This document shows, piece after piece, positions 15,840 to 23,728 of a stretch of DNA of 64,000 nt. The position numbers were made by a program, and so were the translations under genes. The notes under the pieces were generated by a model. That model made no database searches, had not been told where the DNA came from, and worked only from the letters and a program-made list of their open reading frames with translations. The DNA is from Lyngbya confervoides BDU141951 (lineage in GTDB: Bacteria > Cyanobacteriota > Cyanobacteriia > Thermosynechococcales > Thermosynechococcaceae), in assembly GCF_000817775.3 (NCBI RefSeq), contig NZ_JTHE03000079.1, positions 128,528 to 192,527 of the forward strand, written 5' to 3'. Position 1 is the stretch's first letter. Each line of letters opens with the position of its first letter.

Positions 15840-16426
15840 AATATTAAACCACGATTTTCCGTATTAAAAATGAGAGAAATCTACATAGTCTCGTACCCAA
15901 CTAGATATTACTTTGGTATCTTTTAATACCAAACTCGACGCATACAGATGAATTAATAATAGCGAAAAAATACGATAGATATTCTTGAAATTTATAATAG
16001 AAAATTCTTTAGCTAAATTATAAGTCTGCATTTCGCGGCTTCGGTCTCCCAGGGGCGATTTTAGTTTTGTAGCCCTCTAATGATAGAGTGTAAGTCTTTA
16101 TACTGACGCTGCCGACAGGGTTGCGTGGGCAAGTTGCAACCTTACCCATTGAATTGTGAGCCCCCTACACCATCTCATTTATTATCTCTTTTTTGGCCCC
16201 CTGCAAAGCATCGGTTCCAGGGAGGGGGAGGGCCGCGAAGCAAAAATGAGGGTTCCCTACTCTAGGGCAAACATCGCGCCTCTCTGTGATGAACTTCACC
16301 AGAATCTCCTAATTCGCAACACAGACCCTGACCGATCCTTCCCGTAAAGTATGAAGGCTGCTATCAAAGTTGGAGAAATGTAATGAGAGTAAAACGCTAC
16401 CCACTACAATTTTTAGGGTCTATTAC
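15840..16426. other. AT-rich intergenic region without a convincing gene
   Basis: The stretch between the PAS-GGDEF-EAL start and the MITE-like element holds no supported gene. A 63-codon frame at 16156-16347 has no homology I recognise, odd composition and no ribosome-binding site. Short features seen are the palindrome at 15912-15933 and a poorly structured GC-richer segment at 16021-16250. Confidence 0.5.
15912..15933. promoter_or_regulatory. 8-bp palindrome upstream of the PAS-GGDEF-EAL gene
   Basis: TTTGGTAT (15912-15919) and ATACCAAA (15926-15933) are exact reverse complements separated by 6 nt, 73 bp upstream of the ATG at 15839. It could be an operator or a small RNA hairpin in the leader. 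No known regulator is assigned. Confidence 0.4.
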
Positions 16427-16541
16427 ACAACACTCCGGACAGTTTTGAAAACAGAACCTGAAACCCTTGATTTTACGTTGGAGCTAAAACGCTGAAACCC
16501 TCATTCTACCGTTCAGAATTTAAAAGTGTCCGGACTATTGT
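16427..16541. mobile_element. MITE-like 115-bp element with 20-bp imperfect inverted ends
   Basis: The ends 16427-16446 and 16522-16541 match as inverted repeats at 17 of 20 positions, with a shared CCGGACA core. Inside there is a direct repeat starting CTGAAACCCT at 16458 and 16492. The element carries no transposase gene, so it would be non-autonomous, or it could be a leftover of a larger insertion sequence. No clear target-site duplication is visible. It abuts the 5' end of the small secreted-protein frame that follows. Confidence 0.45.
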
Positions 16542-16851
16542 TACAGTGATTACGTCTTTACTCAGTCTGACCTTACCTGGCTACGGTCAAGTCAAAGTTA
16601 ATCAAGGTAACAATCAGCAACTTATCCAAAGATTGGAACGGACGCAGCCGAATTCAGTGCGCGGGTTTAAGCTGAAGGAAAATTCCTCAGTGCAAGATAT
16701 CAGTATTCAAGATTGTCAGGTGCAAAATGATGGATCGACTTGGTGTAATTACAATATTGACGGAAATTTAAAGTGGGCCTGCTACTCTGACTGGGATGGA
16801 GGCTACTGTAATGGTGACGAGAGTGATGATAATGTCCCCGGTCCGAACTAG
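16492..16851 (+). CDS. Small secreted Cys-containing protein, start uncertain
   Basis: I do not recognise the family. The frame from 16546 (GTG) gives 101 residues beginning with a truncated hydrophobic segment (ITSLLSLTLPGYGQ). Extending upstream to the CTG at 16492 gives a more complete signal peptide: a basic KPSFYRSEFKSVR segment, then the hydrophobic part, with a GGAG (16480-16483) at the right distance. CTG starts are rare, and that upstream DNA belongs to the MITE-like element, so the original 5' end may have been replaced by an insertion. The mature part has four cysteines in its last 45 residues (DCQ...WCN...ACY...YCN), possibly two disulfides, and an acidic tail. It may be a functional small exported protein or a damaged gene. 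Confidence 0.45.
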   Translation: MKPSFYRSEFKSVRTIVTVITSLLSLTLPGYGQVKVNQGNNQQLIQRLERTQPNSVRGFKLKENSSVQDISIQDCQVQNDGSTWCNYNIDGNLKWACYSDWDGGYCNGDESDDNVPGPN

Positions 16852-17034
16852 CATCAGGGATCTTCTTTCGGTCAACCTGTCGGGAAAAGCTCACTGCAGG
16901 CGATTGGGCAGCGTAGCCTGATCGCCCCTTTTCGGTGACCAGGGGTCCATCACAATCTGTGGCGATCGCGGCGGATCCAATCGGCTTCGATCTCTCACCA
17001 GGTGTTCCTGATTCACTGGCGGGTGGAAATGAGA

Positions 17035-17664
17035 TCAAAGCAAACGGCGCAAGGCGTCCAAGTCAGATCCGCAGAGAGCCTTAAGGTGACGGGTGATCTT
17101 TGCGATATCCCAGTGCCACCATTGGAGTTGGAGAAGGGTTTGAATGCTGTCCTCATCAAAGCGTTTTCGAATCTCGCGAGCCGGGTTACCCCCAACCACC
17201 GTGTAGGGATCCACGGATTGGGTCACCACCGATTGGCTGGCAATAATCGCCCCATCCCCAATTTGTACGCCCGGCATCAGCGTGGCGCCGTAGCCGATCC
17301 ATACGTCGTTGCCGATGACCGTATCACCCTTGTGGGGCCACTCCTCCGGCATGGCTGACTCCCAGCCCTGCCCAAACACCGGAAAGGGGTAGTTGGTGAG
17401 CCAGTCGGTGCGGTGATTGCCGCCATTCATGATGAATTTTACGTCGGAGGCAATGCAGCAAAACTTGCCGATAATCAGCTTGTCGCCGATAAAATCAAAG
17501 TGGTAGAGTACGTTGCGCTCAAAGTTTTGGGGGTTGTCAACGTCGTCGTAGTAGGTGTAGTCCCCCACGATGATATTGGGGTTGGTGACCGTGTTTTTCA
17601 GATACACCAGGCGGGTTTGGCCAGTAATGGGATGGCGCGTATCGGGAGTAGGGCCATGAGTCAT
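17035..17664 (-). CDS. Vat/XAT-family xenobiotic O-acetyltransferase
   Basis: The 209-residue protein is a left-handed beta-helix acetyltransferase of the CatB/Vat type. Visible features are the IVGDYTYYDD start, the hexapeptide repeats around KGDTVIGNDVWIGYGATLMPGVQIGDGAIIASQSVVTQSVDPYTVVGGNPAREIRKRF (described here in pieces), and the catalytic-type His in NGGNHRTDW at about residue 80. Relatives transfer acetyl from acetyl-CoA to streptogramin A or chloramphenicol, but chromosomal homologues in environmental bacteria often have unknown substrates. It is 25 bp downstream of grpB-like on the same strand, so they are probably co-transcribed. Resistance should not be assumed from family alone. 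Confidence 0.88.
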   Translation of the reverse strand: MTHGPTPDTRHPITGQTRLVYLKNTVTNPNIIVGDYTYYDDVDNPQNFERNVLYHFDFIGDKLIIGKFCCIASDVKFIMNGGNHRTDWLTNYPFPVFGQGWESAMPEEWPHKGDTVIGNDVWIGYGATLMPGVQIGDGAIIASQSVVTQSVDPYTVVGGNPAREIRKRFDEDSIQTLLQLQWWHWDIAKITRHLKALCGSDLDALRRLL

Positions 17665-17689
17665 AACAAAATCTCAGGGGGGTTAGAGT

Positions 17690-18232
17690 TCAGATGGATT
17701 CATCAGATGTATTCAGTTGAATCCATTCCAAGGATTTTTGCTCCATCGCTTTGATGAAGCTATCTTTGCCATCCATGTAAGCCTCAATATCATCGGGATA
17801 GGCCACGGCAAGGCGTTGTTTGAGCTGGCTGTAGGCCTGGGCCGCTTCAGGATGGGCAATCATATAATCTCGAAAGGCCAGATGGCGCAGAACCTCTGCT
17901 GATCCGGTTGAGAACACATGGAGATGATGGGTGCGGACGCCCACTGCGTTGTGTTTGCGAAAGTAGCGCCGTCCTGGAATGCCGTACTCTCCCATGGCTT
18001 CGTAGCCACGGGTTGTCAGACGGGGAATTTGAGCATCGACCCGGTCAAGGTCTGCAACCTCTGCCAGAATGTCGATGATGGGTTTGGCGTGAATGCCTGG
18101 AATGGCGGTGCTGCCCCCATGGTGGAGGCGGACCAGGTTATTGGCTAGTTCCTCCCGAAGGATCTGACCTTCCTGCGCAAACTGGCGCGACCAGTTGGGA
18201 TGATGGGGCACGACGATCACCTGCTTGATCAT
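17690..18232 (-). CDS. GrpB family protein (UPF0157, nucleotidyltransferase-like)
   Basis: The 180-residue protein has the GrpB-family consensus: VVPHHPNWSRQFAQEGQ, then HHGGSTAIPGIHAKPIIDILAEV at about 36-60 and the RTHHLHVF block near 115. The GS and downstream D-x-D-like residues resemble the nucleotidyltransferase fold; some relatives are fused to dephospho-CoA kinase. The precise activity is unknown. It lies 25 bp upstream of the Vat-type gene in the same direction and 78 bp downstream of the dinB-like gene. Length and start are normal for the family. Confidence 0.88.
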   Translation of the reverse strand: MIKQVIVVPHHPNWSRQFAQEGQILREELANNLVRLHHGGSTAIPGIHAKPIIDILAEVADLDRVDAQIPRLTTRGYEAMGEYGIPGRRYFRKHNAVGVRTHHLHVFSTGSAEVLRHLAFRDYMIAHPEAAQAYSQLKQRLAVAYPDDIEAYMDGKDSFIKAMEQKSLEWIQLNTSDESI

Positions 18233-18310
18233 GGATCAGACTCCGAGGGGGATTTGCCCTTTCTAGCCTCAGTTATTTGACCGGTTGGGTGCAAGGATGC
18301 GATCGCATGG

Positions 18311-18826
18311 CTAAACCCGTTCCGAAGCCTCAACCCATCTGGGCATCCAGGGTAAATCCGTACAGCCAGGATCATAGCGAAGCTGCGTTAGAAGTGTCGT
18401 TAATTGACCCCGATGATGGGTTTGATGATTGAATAGATGGGTAACCAGCAGCCATTTAGGCTGCGTGCGAGTGATCCCATCCATGCTGCTTGTCCACTGG
18501 AGTGGCTGATCAAGCCAAGCTGAAGTCAGCGTCTTACTCCAGTCCAGAATTTCACAATCCGTAATCTTTCGCTGATCCCAGAGTTCGTCAAAATTGCGAT
18601 AGAGATCTTCCCGCAGCTGCCCCGCAAAGGGTTTTCCGGTGAAGCGTTCCATCCAGCGGCGATCGCCAAACAGGATATGGTTGAGCGTTCCGTGAATAGA
18701 TTCAAAAAACGCACCCAAATTTTTCCTGCGGACTGGATCAGGGATTTCTGCACATAACCCGTAGAGCTTTTGGTTCATCCACTGGTTATATTGTGCCAAT
18801 AGGGGATAGATATTCGCTGAAGGCAT
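18311..18826 (-). CDS. DinB family protein (putative metal-dependent four-helix bundle)
   Basis: The 171-residue protein has a DinB-like arrangement: NIYPLLAQYNQWMNQKLY at the start, ESIHGTLNHILFGDRRWMERFTGK at about 40-63 and VTHLFNHQTHHRGQLTTLL at about 128-146. The three histidines in HGTLNHI, HLFNHQTHHRG and nearby form the family's metal site. DinB proteins resemble thiol-dependent enzymes such as bacillithiol or mycothiol S-transferases, but the substrate here is not known. It heads a minus-strand run of dinB-like, grpB-like and vat-like genes with short gaps. Confidence 0.9.
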   Translation of the reverse strand: MPSANIYPLLAQYNQWMNQKLYGLCAEIPDPVRRKNLGAFFESIHGTLNHILFGDRRWMERFTGKPFAGQLREDLYRNFDELWDQRKITDCEILDWSKTLTSAWLDQPLQWTSSMDGITRTQPKWLLVTHLFNHQTHHRGQLTTLLTQLRYDPGCTDLPWMPRWVEASERV

Positions 18827-18851
18827 GGGTTTAAAGGCCGAAGAGTTAGGT

Positions 18852-19022
18852 TCAGCGTGAGTATCGCTGCTCGATCCAGTACCTCACCTCTGCCTCCGAC
18901 CCAAAGGATGTCGAGCGTCTAGATTGGGGATCGTAGACTTGGTAGTAGGTATTACCGTGGCGATCCTGACGCTTCTTAATTTGGGGATCGGAATGGCTGT
19001 GGATAAAGCTGGTGATCGCCAT
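18852..19022 (-). CDS. Small conserved-looking hypothetical protein (56 aa)
   Basis: The ATG at 19022 begins MAITSFIHSHSDPQIKKRQDR and is preceded by GGGAG nine bases upstream; a longer frame to 19136 adds 38 residues of poor quality. The protein is small, basic in the middle and aromatic (GNTYYQVYDPQSRRSTSFGSE), ending in a predicted helix EAEVRYWIEQRYS. Short cyanobacterial proteins with such a HGNTYYQVYDP pattern exist, but I know no function. It lies 25 bp upstream of the dinB-like gene and may be on the same transcript. Confidence 0.6.
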   Translation of the reverse strand: MAITSFIHSHSDPQIKKRQDRHGNTYYQVYDPQSRRSTSFGSEAEVRYWIEQRYSR

Positions 19023-19319
19023 TTTAAGGTACTCCCTGACCCCGGCTAGTCCTGTCCCGCGCTTGGGGTGGATGGATGGGGAGAGGCATGAAGCGATAAG
19101 CGACGTAGGCTGCACTGAGATCCGTTCACAATTCATAGTGCTTACTGCCGATCCGGGATCGGGTCCTTCTTTAGTTCCTTAATCTTCCTCGACTTCCGCA
19201 TTGTCAGCCAGAGACAGCTAAGATGAATTGTTATGAGTACAGCCTTTTTTTATCAACTGTTATGCTCGTGAAACAGGCTGATTGTACTGACACCAATTTG
19301 AGCTGAGGAGAAGAGGGGG

Positions 19320-20792
19320 ATGATCAATCCTGAACTACCCAGTAAGCAGCGACCTCTGACACTGTACGAACAAGTCTCTGAGCGAATTCGGAACCTGATT
19401 ACGGAAGGAACGCTTCAACCCGGCGATCGCCTCCCATCGGTGCGTAAACTACACCAGCAGTTATCAGTGAGCGTATCCACCATCTTGGAGGCCTATCGAC
19501 TCCTCGAAGATCAAGGCTGGATTAGTGCTCGGCCCCAGTCAGGCTATTACGTCAAGCAAGTGTTAACACAAGCACCTGAAGAACCCAGTCAATTGACACT
19601 CCTGCATTCTGAGCAGCCAGTGGAAATTTCCCTCGCCTATCGGGTCTACGCTAGCAAAGGGGATTCAAGCTTGATCCAGCTTGGGGCTGCAATCCCCAGC
19701 ACCGAGTTATTTCCAGTGGCGGCCTTAAATCGCCTGATGGGTCAGGTGATTCGAAGTCAGCCTCAATTGGTGCATAACTACGAAGTCCCCTCCGGTTGCG
19801 AAGCGCTCCGACATCAAGTGGCACGTCGGCTCATGGAAGCCGGCTGCTCCCTGAGCCCCAATGAGATCGTCATTACCAATGGAACGACTGAAGCACTGTC
19901 GTTGTCCTTACAAGCTGTGACCCAACCTGGCGATACCGTGGCCATTGAATCCCCGGCCTACTACAACCTCATTGAGGTTTTAAATGCCCTCCATTTGAAA
20001 GTTCTAGAATTGCCCACGCATCCCCAAGAGGGTGTTTCATTGCCAGCCTTGGAATCGGCGCTACAGCGGGATCAGATTTCGGCCTGTGTTTTAGTCGCCA
20101 ATTTTAATAATCCTCTGGGAAGCTGCATGAGTTCAGATAAGAAGCGGCAGCTGGTAAAACTGTTCAGTGCCTACGATATTCCGCTGATTGAGGACGATAT
20201 CTACGGTGACTTAAACTTTGAAGGAACTCGACCCAAGGCGCTAAAAGCCTTTGATACATCAGGAATCGTGCTTTACTGTGCTTCGGTGAGTAAAACCCTT
20301 TCACCAGGATTACGCATTGGGTGGAGCGCTCCAGGGCGCTATCAGAGCAAAATTGAAATCTTAAAGATGTCCATGAATTTGAGTACAGCGCCCATTCCCC
20401 AGTTAACGGTGGCCGCCTTTTTATCCAACGGGGGGTATGACCGTCATCTCCGGCACATTCGACGGGTATTCCAGCTTCAAATTGCCCAGATGACGCAGGC
20501 CATCTGTTCCTACTTCCCCTCCGAAACCAAGGTAACAAGACCAAAGGGCGGGTTTATCCTGTGGCTACAATTCCCGGATAACTTTGACGCACTGGCGTTG
20601 TACGAGGAGGCCCTCTCCCACGGCATCACCATTGCTCCAGGGGTTATGTTTTCTCCCTCAGGCAATTATCGAAACTGCTTACGACTCAATTGTGGTCTAC
20701 CCTGGTCGCCCAGAATTGATCAGGCAATGCAAACCCTGGGTCATTTGTGCAAGCGTCAGTTGGCCAAACTTTATTTAGCTGCTGAACAGTAG
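19320..20792 (+). CDS. MocR-type GntR/aminotransferase fusion transcription regulator
   Basis: The 490-residue protein has a GntR winged helix-turn-helix at about 13-80 (LYEQVSERIRNLITEGTLQPGDRLPSVRKL and VSVSTILEAYRLLEDQGWI). A fold-type I aminotransferase domain follows from about 105. The PLP lysine lies in SVSKTLSPGLRIGW at about residue 325, with the conserved NFNNPLGSCMSS and EDDIYGDLNF blocks before it. MocR regulators bind PLP or an amino acid-PLP adduct and often control the gene next to them; PdxR is the best known. Here the downstream gene is a broken methyltransferase, so the target is not evident. The start has GAGGAGAAG upstream. The region upstream contains two GTTATG direct repeats that could be operator half-sites. 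Confidence 0.92.
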   Translation: MINPELPSKQRPLTLYEQVSERIRNLITEGTLQPGDRLPSVRKLHQQLSVSVSTILEAYRLLEDQGWISARPQSGYYVKQVLTQAPEEPSQLTLLHSEQPVEISLAYRVYASKGDSSLIQLGAAIPSTELFPVAALNRLMGQVIRSQPQLVHNYEVPSGCEALRHQVARRLMEAGCSLSPNEIVITNGTTEALSLSLQAVTQPGDTVAIESPAYYNLIEVLNALHLKVLELPTHPQEGVSLPALESALQRDQISACVLVANFNNPLGSCMSSDKKRQLVKLFSAYDIPLIEDDIYGDLNFEGTRPKALKAFDTSGIVLYCASVSKTLSPGLRIGWSAPGRYQSKIEILKMSMNLSTAPIPQLTVAAFLSNGGYDRHLRHIRRVFQLQIAQMTQAICSYFPSETKVTRPKGGFILWLQFPDNFDALALYEEALSHGITIAPGVMFSPSGNYRNCLRLNCGLPWSPRIDQAMQTLGHLCKRQLAKLYLAAEQ

Positions 20793-20990
20793 CAAATTCC
20801 CCATCCTCTCCTCGTAGAGGCACGGCAGGGGGTCGGGTTACGAGGTGACCGGGTCTAGATCGAGGGGAAAGCGATTGACATAATGGTGAAAATTTAAAGG
20901 CTAGCTTGCAGATCAAGAGCTTATCGTCTCTGGGTTTATTCCCTGATTAAATTTTAAGACAGTCGCCTCTAGCCGCGCCAAACCACCTGG

Positions 20991-21024
20991 CGTTCAGGAG
21001 TAAAATAGCCGTTCAGGAGTAAAA
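20991..21024. repeat. 15-bp direct repeat duplicating a ribosome-binding site
   Basis: CGTTCAGGAGTAAAA occurs at 20991-21005 and again at 21010-21024, just ahead of the ATG at 21027. The duplication includes the AGGAG of a ribosome-binding site, so it probably arose by a short tandem duplication. Confidence 0.8.
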
Positions 21025-21026
21025 CA

Positions 21027-21132
21027 ATGGCTCAATCAACCCAATTTTGGGACGATATCGCCAGAAAATCAGAACTCTCTTCGGGCTTTCGGGTATCTGG
21101 GAGACCTGGCGGATGATCAGGAGTTTGGTTAG
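21027..21132 (+). pseudogene. Remnant of a class I SAM-dependent methyltransferase
   Basis: The ATG at 21027 begins MAQSTQFWDDIARK, the typical first residues of a methyltransferase group, but homology ends there and the frame stops at 21116. In the +1 frame from 21070 the sequence reads NSLRAFGYLGDLADDQEFG and stops at 21132, which looks like the end of a protein. I infer that most of a gene was deleted and the frame broken. The remnant ends inside the 3' end of the convergent oxidoreductase gene. Confidence 0.45.
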
Positions 21133-22091
21133 GTTAAGGCCTCAGGAGAGGGACACTGAGCGATCGGGGAAATAGCTCGCTCAGCGTCCTCTAGAGAGAG
21201 TCCTTGGGCCAGATGGGCAAAGAAATCCTCTAAACGCCGCCATCCAATGGCTGTTCCCGTGGCATCGGGCGTGCGAGCAATGAATTCGAAGAACTTAAAC
21301 AAGGCATAGGCATTGTGATTGAACGGGCGGATGACTGCCGCTAACAGACTGATGACCCAGGCTGGCAGGGTTTGGATGTGAGGATCCTTCTGGAGAGATT
21401 GGAAGGCAAGTTCCGCGATCTGACGATGGGTAAAGGTTTCCCTCCCACCAATCTCATGAACCGTGTTTTTCAGCGCTGGCTGGCGGATGGCCTGAACCAC
21501 CACCTCTCCAAAGTCCAGGGCACTCAAGGGGTTAATCCGCCCTGTACCATCCCCAAACAGCAGCAGTTTTTCCCGCCGTTGAGCTGCGAAGAAAAATTCT
21601 GCCATGTCATTGAAGAAGCCCGTGGGAGCAAAGATGGTGTAGTCCAGGCCTGAGGTTTTGACAGCCTGAGCCACTTGTTCGCGGGCCTTGGCAATTGGAC
21701 TGAGGCGGGCCATGTCAGCCCCCTTCACCACGGAGACAAAGATAAAATGCTTGACGCCTGCTTGTTTGGCGATCGCCAGGAGGTTCAGATTAGCCTGATA
21801 ATCCACCTCCCAAAGGGATGGGGTGCGGCGAAAGGAACGGGTGCCAATGGATGAAAAGACAACGTCGATCCCTTGGCACAGACCGGCAAGGGTCTCAGGA
21901 CGGGTAGCATGGCCGACAAAAATGTCATCACAGTGGGATGGATCGCGGAGACGACTGGGATCGCGGCAGAGGGCTCGCACCCAAAAACCATGCTGGTGTA
22001 GCGCCTCCAAAACACCGCCACCAATATATCCAGTCCCGCCGGCCACTAGAACCCTGGGTAACTTTGTGGGAGTCATGGTTTTGAATTCCAT
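21129..22091 (-). CDS. NAD(P)-binding NmrA-like / atypical SDR protein
   Basis: The 320-residue protein starts with a Rossmann nucleotide-binding motif (VLVAGGTGYIGGGVLEALHQHG). It is followed by the typical atypical-SDR pattern KHFIFVSVVKGADM and TIFAPTGFFNDMAEF, and by EIGGRETFTHRQIAELAF toward the C-terminus. The classical YxxxK active site is not seen, as in NmrA-type and a5 atypical SDR proteins that sense NAD(P) or bind quinones. GGAAAG precedes the ATG at 22091. The divergent neighbour is a truncated AraC regulator, which may once have controlled it. The redox role or substrate is not inferable. Confidence 0.85.
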   Translation of the reverse strand: MEFKTMTPTKLPRVLVAGGTGYIGGGVLEALHQHGFWVRALCRDPSRLRDPSHCDDIFVGHATRPETLAGLCQGIDVVFSSIGTRSFRRTPSLWEVDYQANLNLLAIAKQAGVKHFIFVSVVKGADMARLSPIAKAREQVAQAVKTSGLDYTIFAPTGFFNDMAEFFFAAQRREKLLLFGDGTGRINPLSALDFGEVVVQAIRQPALKNTVHEIGGRETFTHRQIAELAFQSLQKDPHIQTLPAWVISLLAAVIRPFNHNAYALFKFFEFIARTPDATGTAIGWRRLEDFFAHLAQGLSLEDAERAISPIAQCPSPEALT

Positions 22092-22380
22092 TCTTACTTT
22101 CCAGTGTAGGGGGGATCACCTTTGAATGGCCAAACCCCTGCGCCTGCTGTTGTGCTGGTTGGAGTGTGGGAATGCATGGGCGCAGTTTCCGCACCCTCCG
22201 CTGAGGAGAACAGCTTCTAGGGGCAAACCCCAAATGCGGTTGCTCCTGGACAGCCCCATTCAGTAAGACAAGCCTGGCGTCTGGTAGAGGGAGGACTGAT
22301 CGCAGAGTTGCTTCAAAATAAAATCCGCCACGTCAGAACGTAATCCTAATGGGGCCTTCTATCTAGACTCACTCGCAAAT

Positions 22381-22773
22381 GTGCTAGCTGTGCAACTGTT
22401 GCGTCACTATGGATCCGTCCCAGCCTCGTTGCCGGATTATCGGGGCGGATTACCGGATTACCAGCTCAGGCAAGTTCTCAACTACATCGAGGCCAGTTTG
22501 GCGGAGGAAATTCAGCTAGCCGATCTGGCAGGATTGCTGAACATGAGCCCCTTTCATTTCGGCCGCATGTTCAAGCAATCCATGGGGATTTCGCCCCATC
22601 AGTACCTGATTCAGCAGCGGCTAGAACGCGCCAAATATTTCCTGAAACATAGCAACCTTGCCATTCTTGACATCGCCTTGGAATGTGGGTTTAGCAGTCA
22701 CAGTCATCTCAGCAAACAATTTCGTCGAGTACATGGCACAACGCCCAACACCTTTAGAAGGCAGTCGATTTAG
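22381..22773 (+). pseudogene. AraC-family regulator, truncated at the N-terminus
   Basis: The 130-residue frame carries both helix-turn-helix motifs of an AraC DNA-binding domain (IQLADLAGLLNMSPFHFGRMFKQSMGISP and LAILDIALECGFSSHSHLSKQFRRVHGTTP). A full protein should have an N-terminal ligand domain of about 150-180 residues. Upstream, the open frame extends to about 22320 without an ATG (NPNGAFYLDSLAN is recognisable family sequence), and a fragment reading IAELLQNKIRHVRT lies in another frame. I infer a deletion plus frameshift, so the gene is probably not functional; a short DNA-binding-only protein from the GTG is possible but unlikely to regulate normally. Confidence 0.6.
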
Positions 22774-22903
22774 AGATGGAGGGTCAGACAAATAACGGTT
22801 TACGTTTTGGCTCGACAGTGAACAGCCTCGCCAGAGGAGTCCTGGAAAGGTGGTTCATTGCCGAACCAGAATGGGGATCTCCGCATCCCACAATCTTCAA
22901 GAC

Positions 22904-23728
22904 CTAGCTGTGAGTTGTTCCTGCAGGACGCATAACCAAAGGAGATGCATTTTGCTTCTCCTCACCGGGTGCTGCCAACCGAATCAGCCAGGCTAGGAGA
23001 CCTGGGGCAATGCGATGGCACCACACCGCCAAGTGGCTTTGCCAGCCGACCAGGATTTCAGCGGTGTTCCGATCTAAACTGGCAACGAAAGCCTGGGCAA
23101 CTTTCTGAGGTGTCATGGGAATCACCCAGCGAAATAGCCTCAGATCGCGAGTCATATCAGTATCCGTTAACGAGGGCAGAAAGGCCATGACCTGGATATT
23201 ATGCGCTGCCAATTCACTACGCAATGCCTGAGTAAACCCAAGCAGGGCAAACTTTGTGGCGCAATAGGTGGCCATTGTGGGTGCGGCTAGTTTACCCATC
23301 AGGCTAGACACATTGACAATGCGTCCTTCTTCCTTGCTAACCATCCGCTTCGCAATTAGACGTGTGACGGTGTAAGTTCCAATTAAATTAAGGGCAATTT
23401 CTTCTTGGGCCTGGGATACATGAGCCTCCAAAAAGGGGACTTGATGCGCTATGCCAGCACAGTTCACCAGTAGATGAATGGGGCCATGTCGTTGCCATGC
23501 CTGGGCAATGACAATATTGACAACCACAGGTTGAGTTAAATCGAGGGGCAGCGAGACCGCCTCCACACCCAGATCCGTAATCTCTGCCGCAACCTCAGCG
23601 AGATGTTGAGCATTTCGAGCCACCAAAATGATGCGATGCAGTCCCTGCTGGGCTAATGCTAGGGCAATGGCTCGACCAATACCCCGAGACGCTCCGGTCA
23701 CCAGAGCCGTTTTACCTTGAAAAGACAT
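22904..23728 (-). CDS. Classical short-chain dehydrogenase/reductase
   Basis: The 274-residue protein starts at the ATG at 23728, which has GGAGG eight bases upstream; the longer frame to 23809 adds no domain content. It has the nucleotide-binding TGASRGIGRAIA at about 13-24, the NCAGIAH motif at about 90, and the catalytic Ser-Tyr-Lys in VSSLMGKLAAPTMATYCATKFAL at about 140-165. A typical C-terminal substrate helix follows. The enzyme reduces or oxidises a small carbonyl or alcohol using NAD(P)H; the sequence resembles 3-oxoacyl-ACP reductase-type enzymes but has no neighbour that fixes the substrate. Confidence 0.9.
   Translation of the reverse strand: MSFQGKTALVTGASRGIGRAIALALAQQGLHRIILVARNAQHLAEVAAEITDLGVEAVSLPLDLTQPVVVNIVIAQAWQRHGPIHLLVNCAGIAHQVPFLEAHVSQAQEEIALNLIGTYTVTRLIAKRMVSKEEGRIVNVSSLMGKLAAPTMATYCATKFALLGFTQALRSELAAHNIQVMAFLPSLTDTDMTRDLRLFRWVIPMTPQKVAQAFVASLDRNTAEILVGWQSHLAVWCHRIAPGLLAWLIRLAAPGEEKQNASPLVMRPAGTTHS

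Noticed and set aside
16156-16347. 63-codon plus-strand frame
   Set aside because: No ribosome-binding site, no homology, and mixed composition; not supported as a gene.
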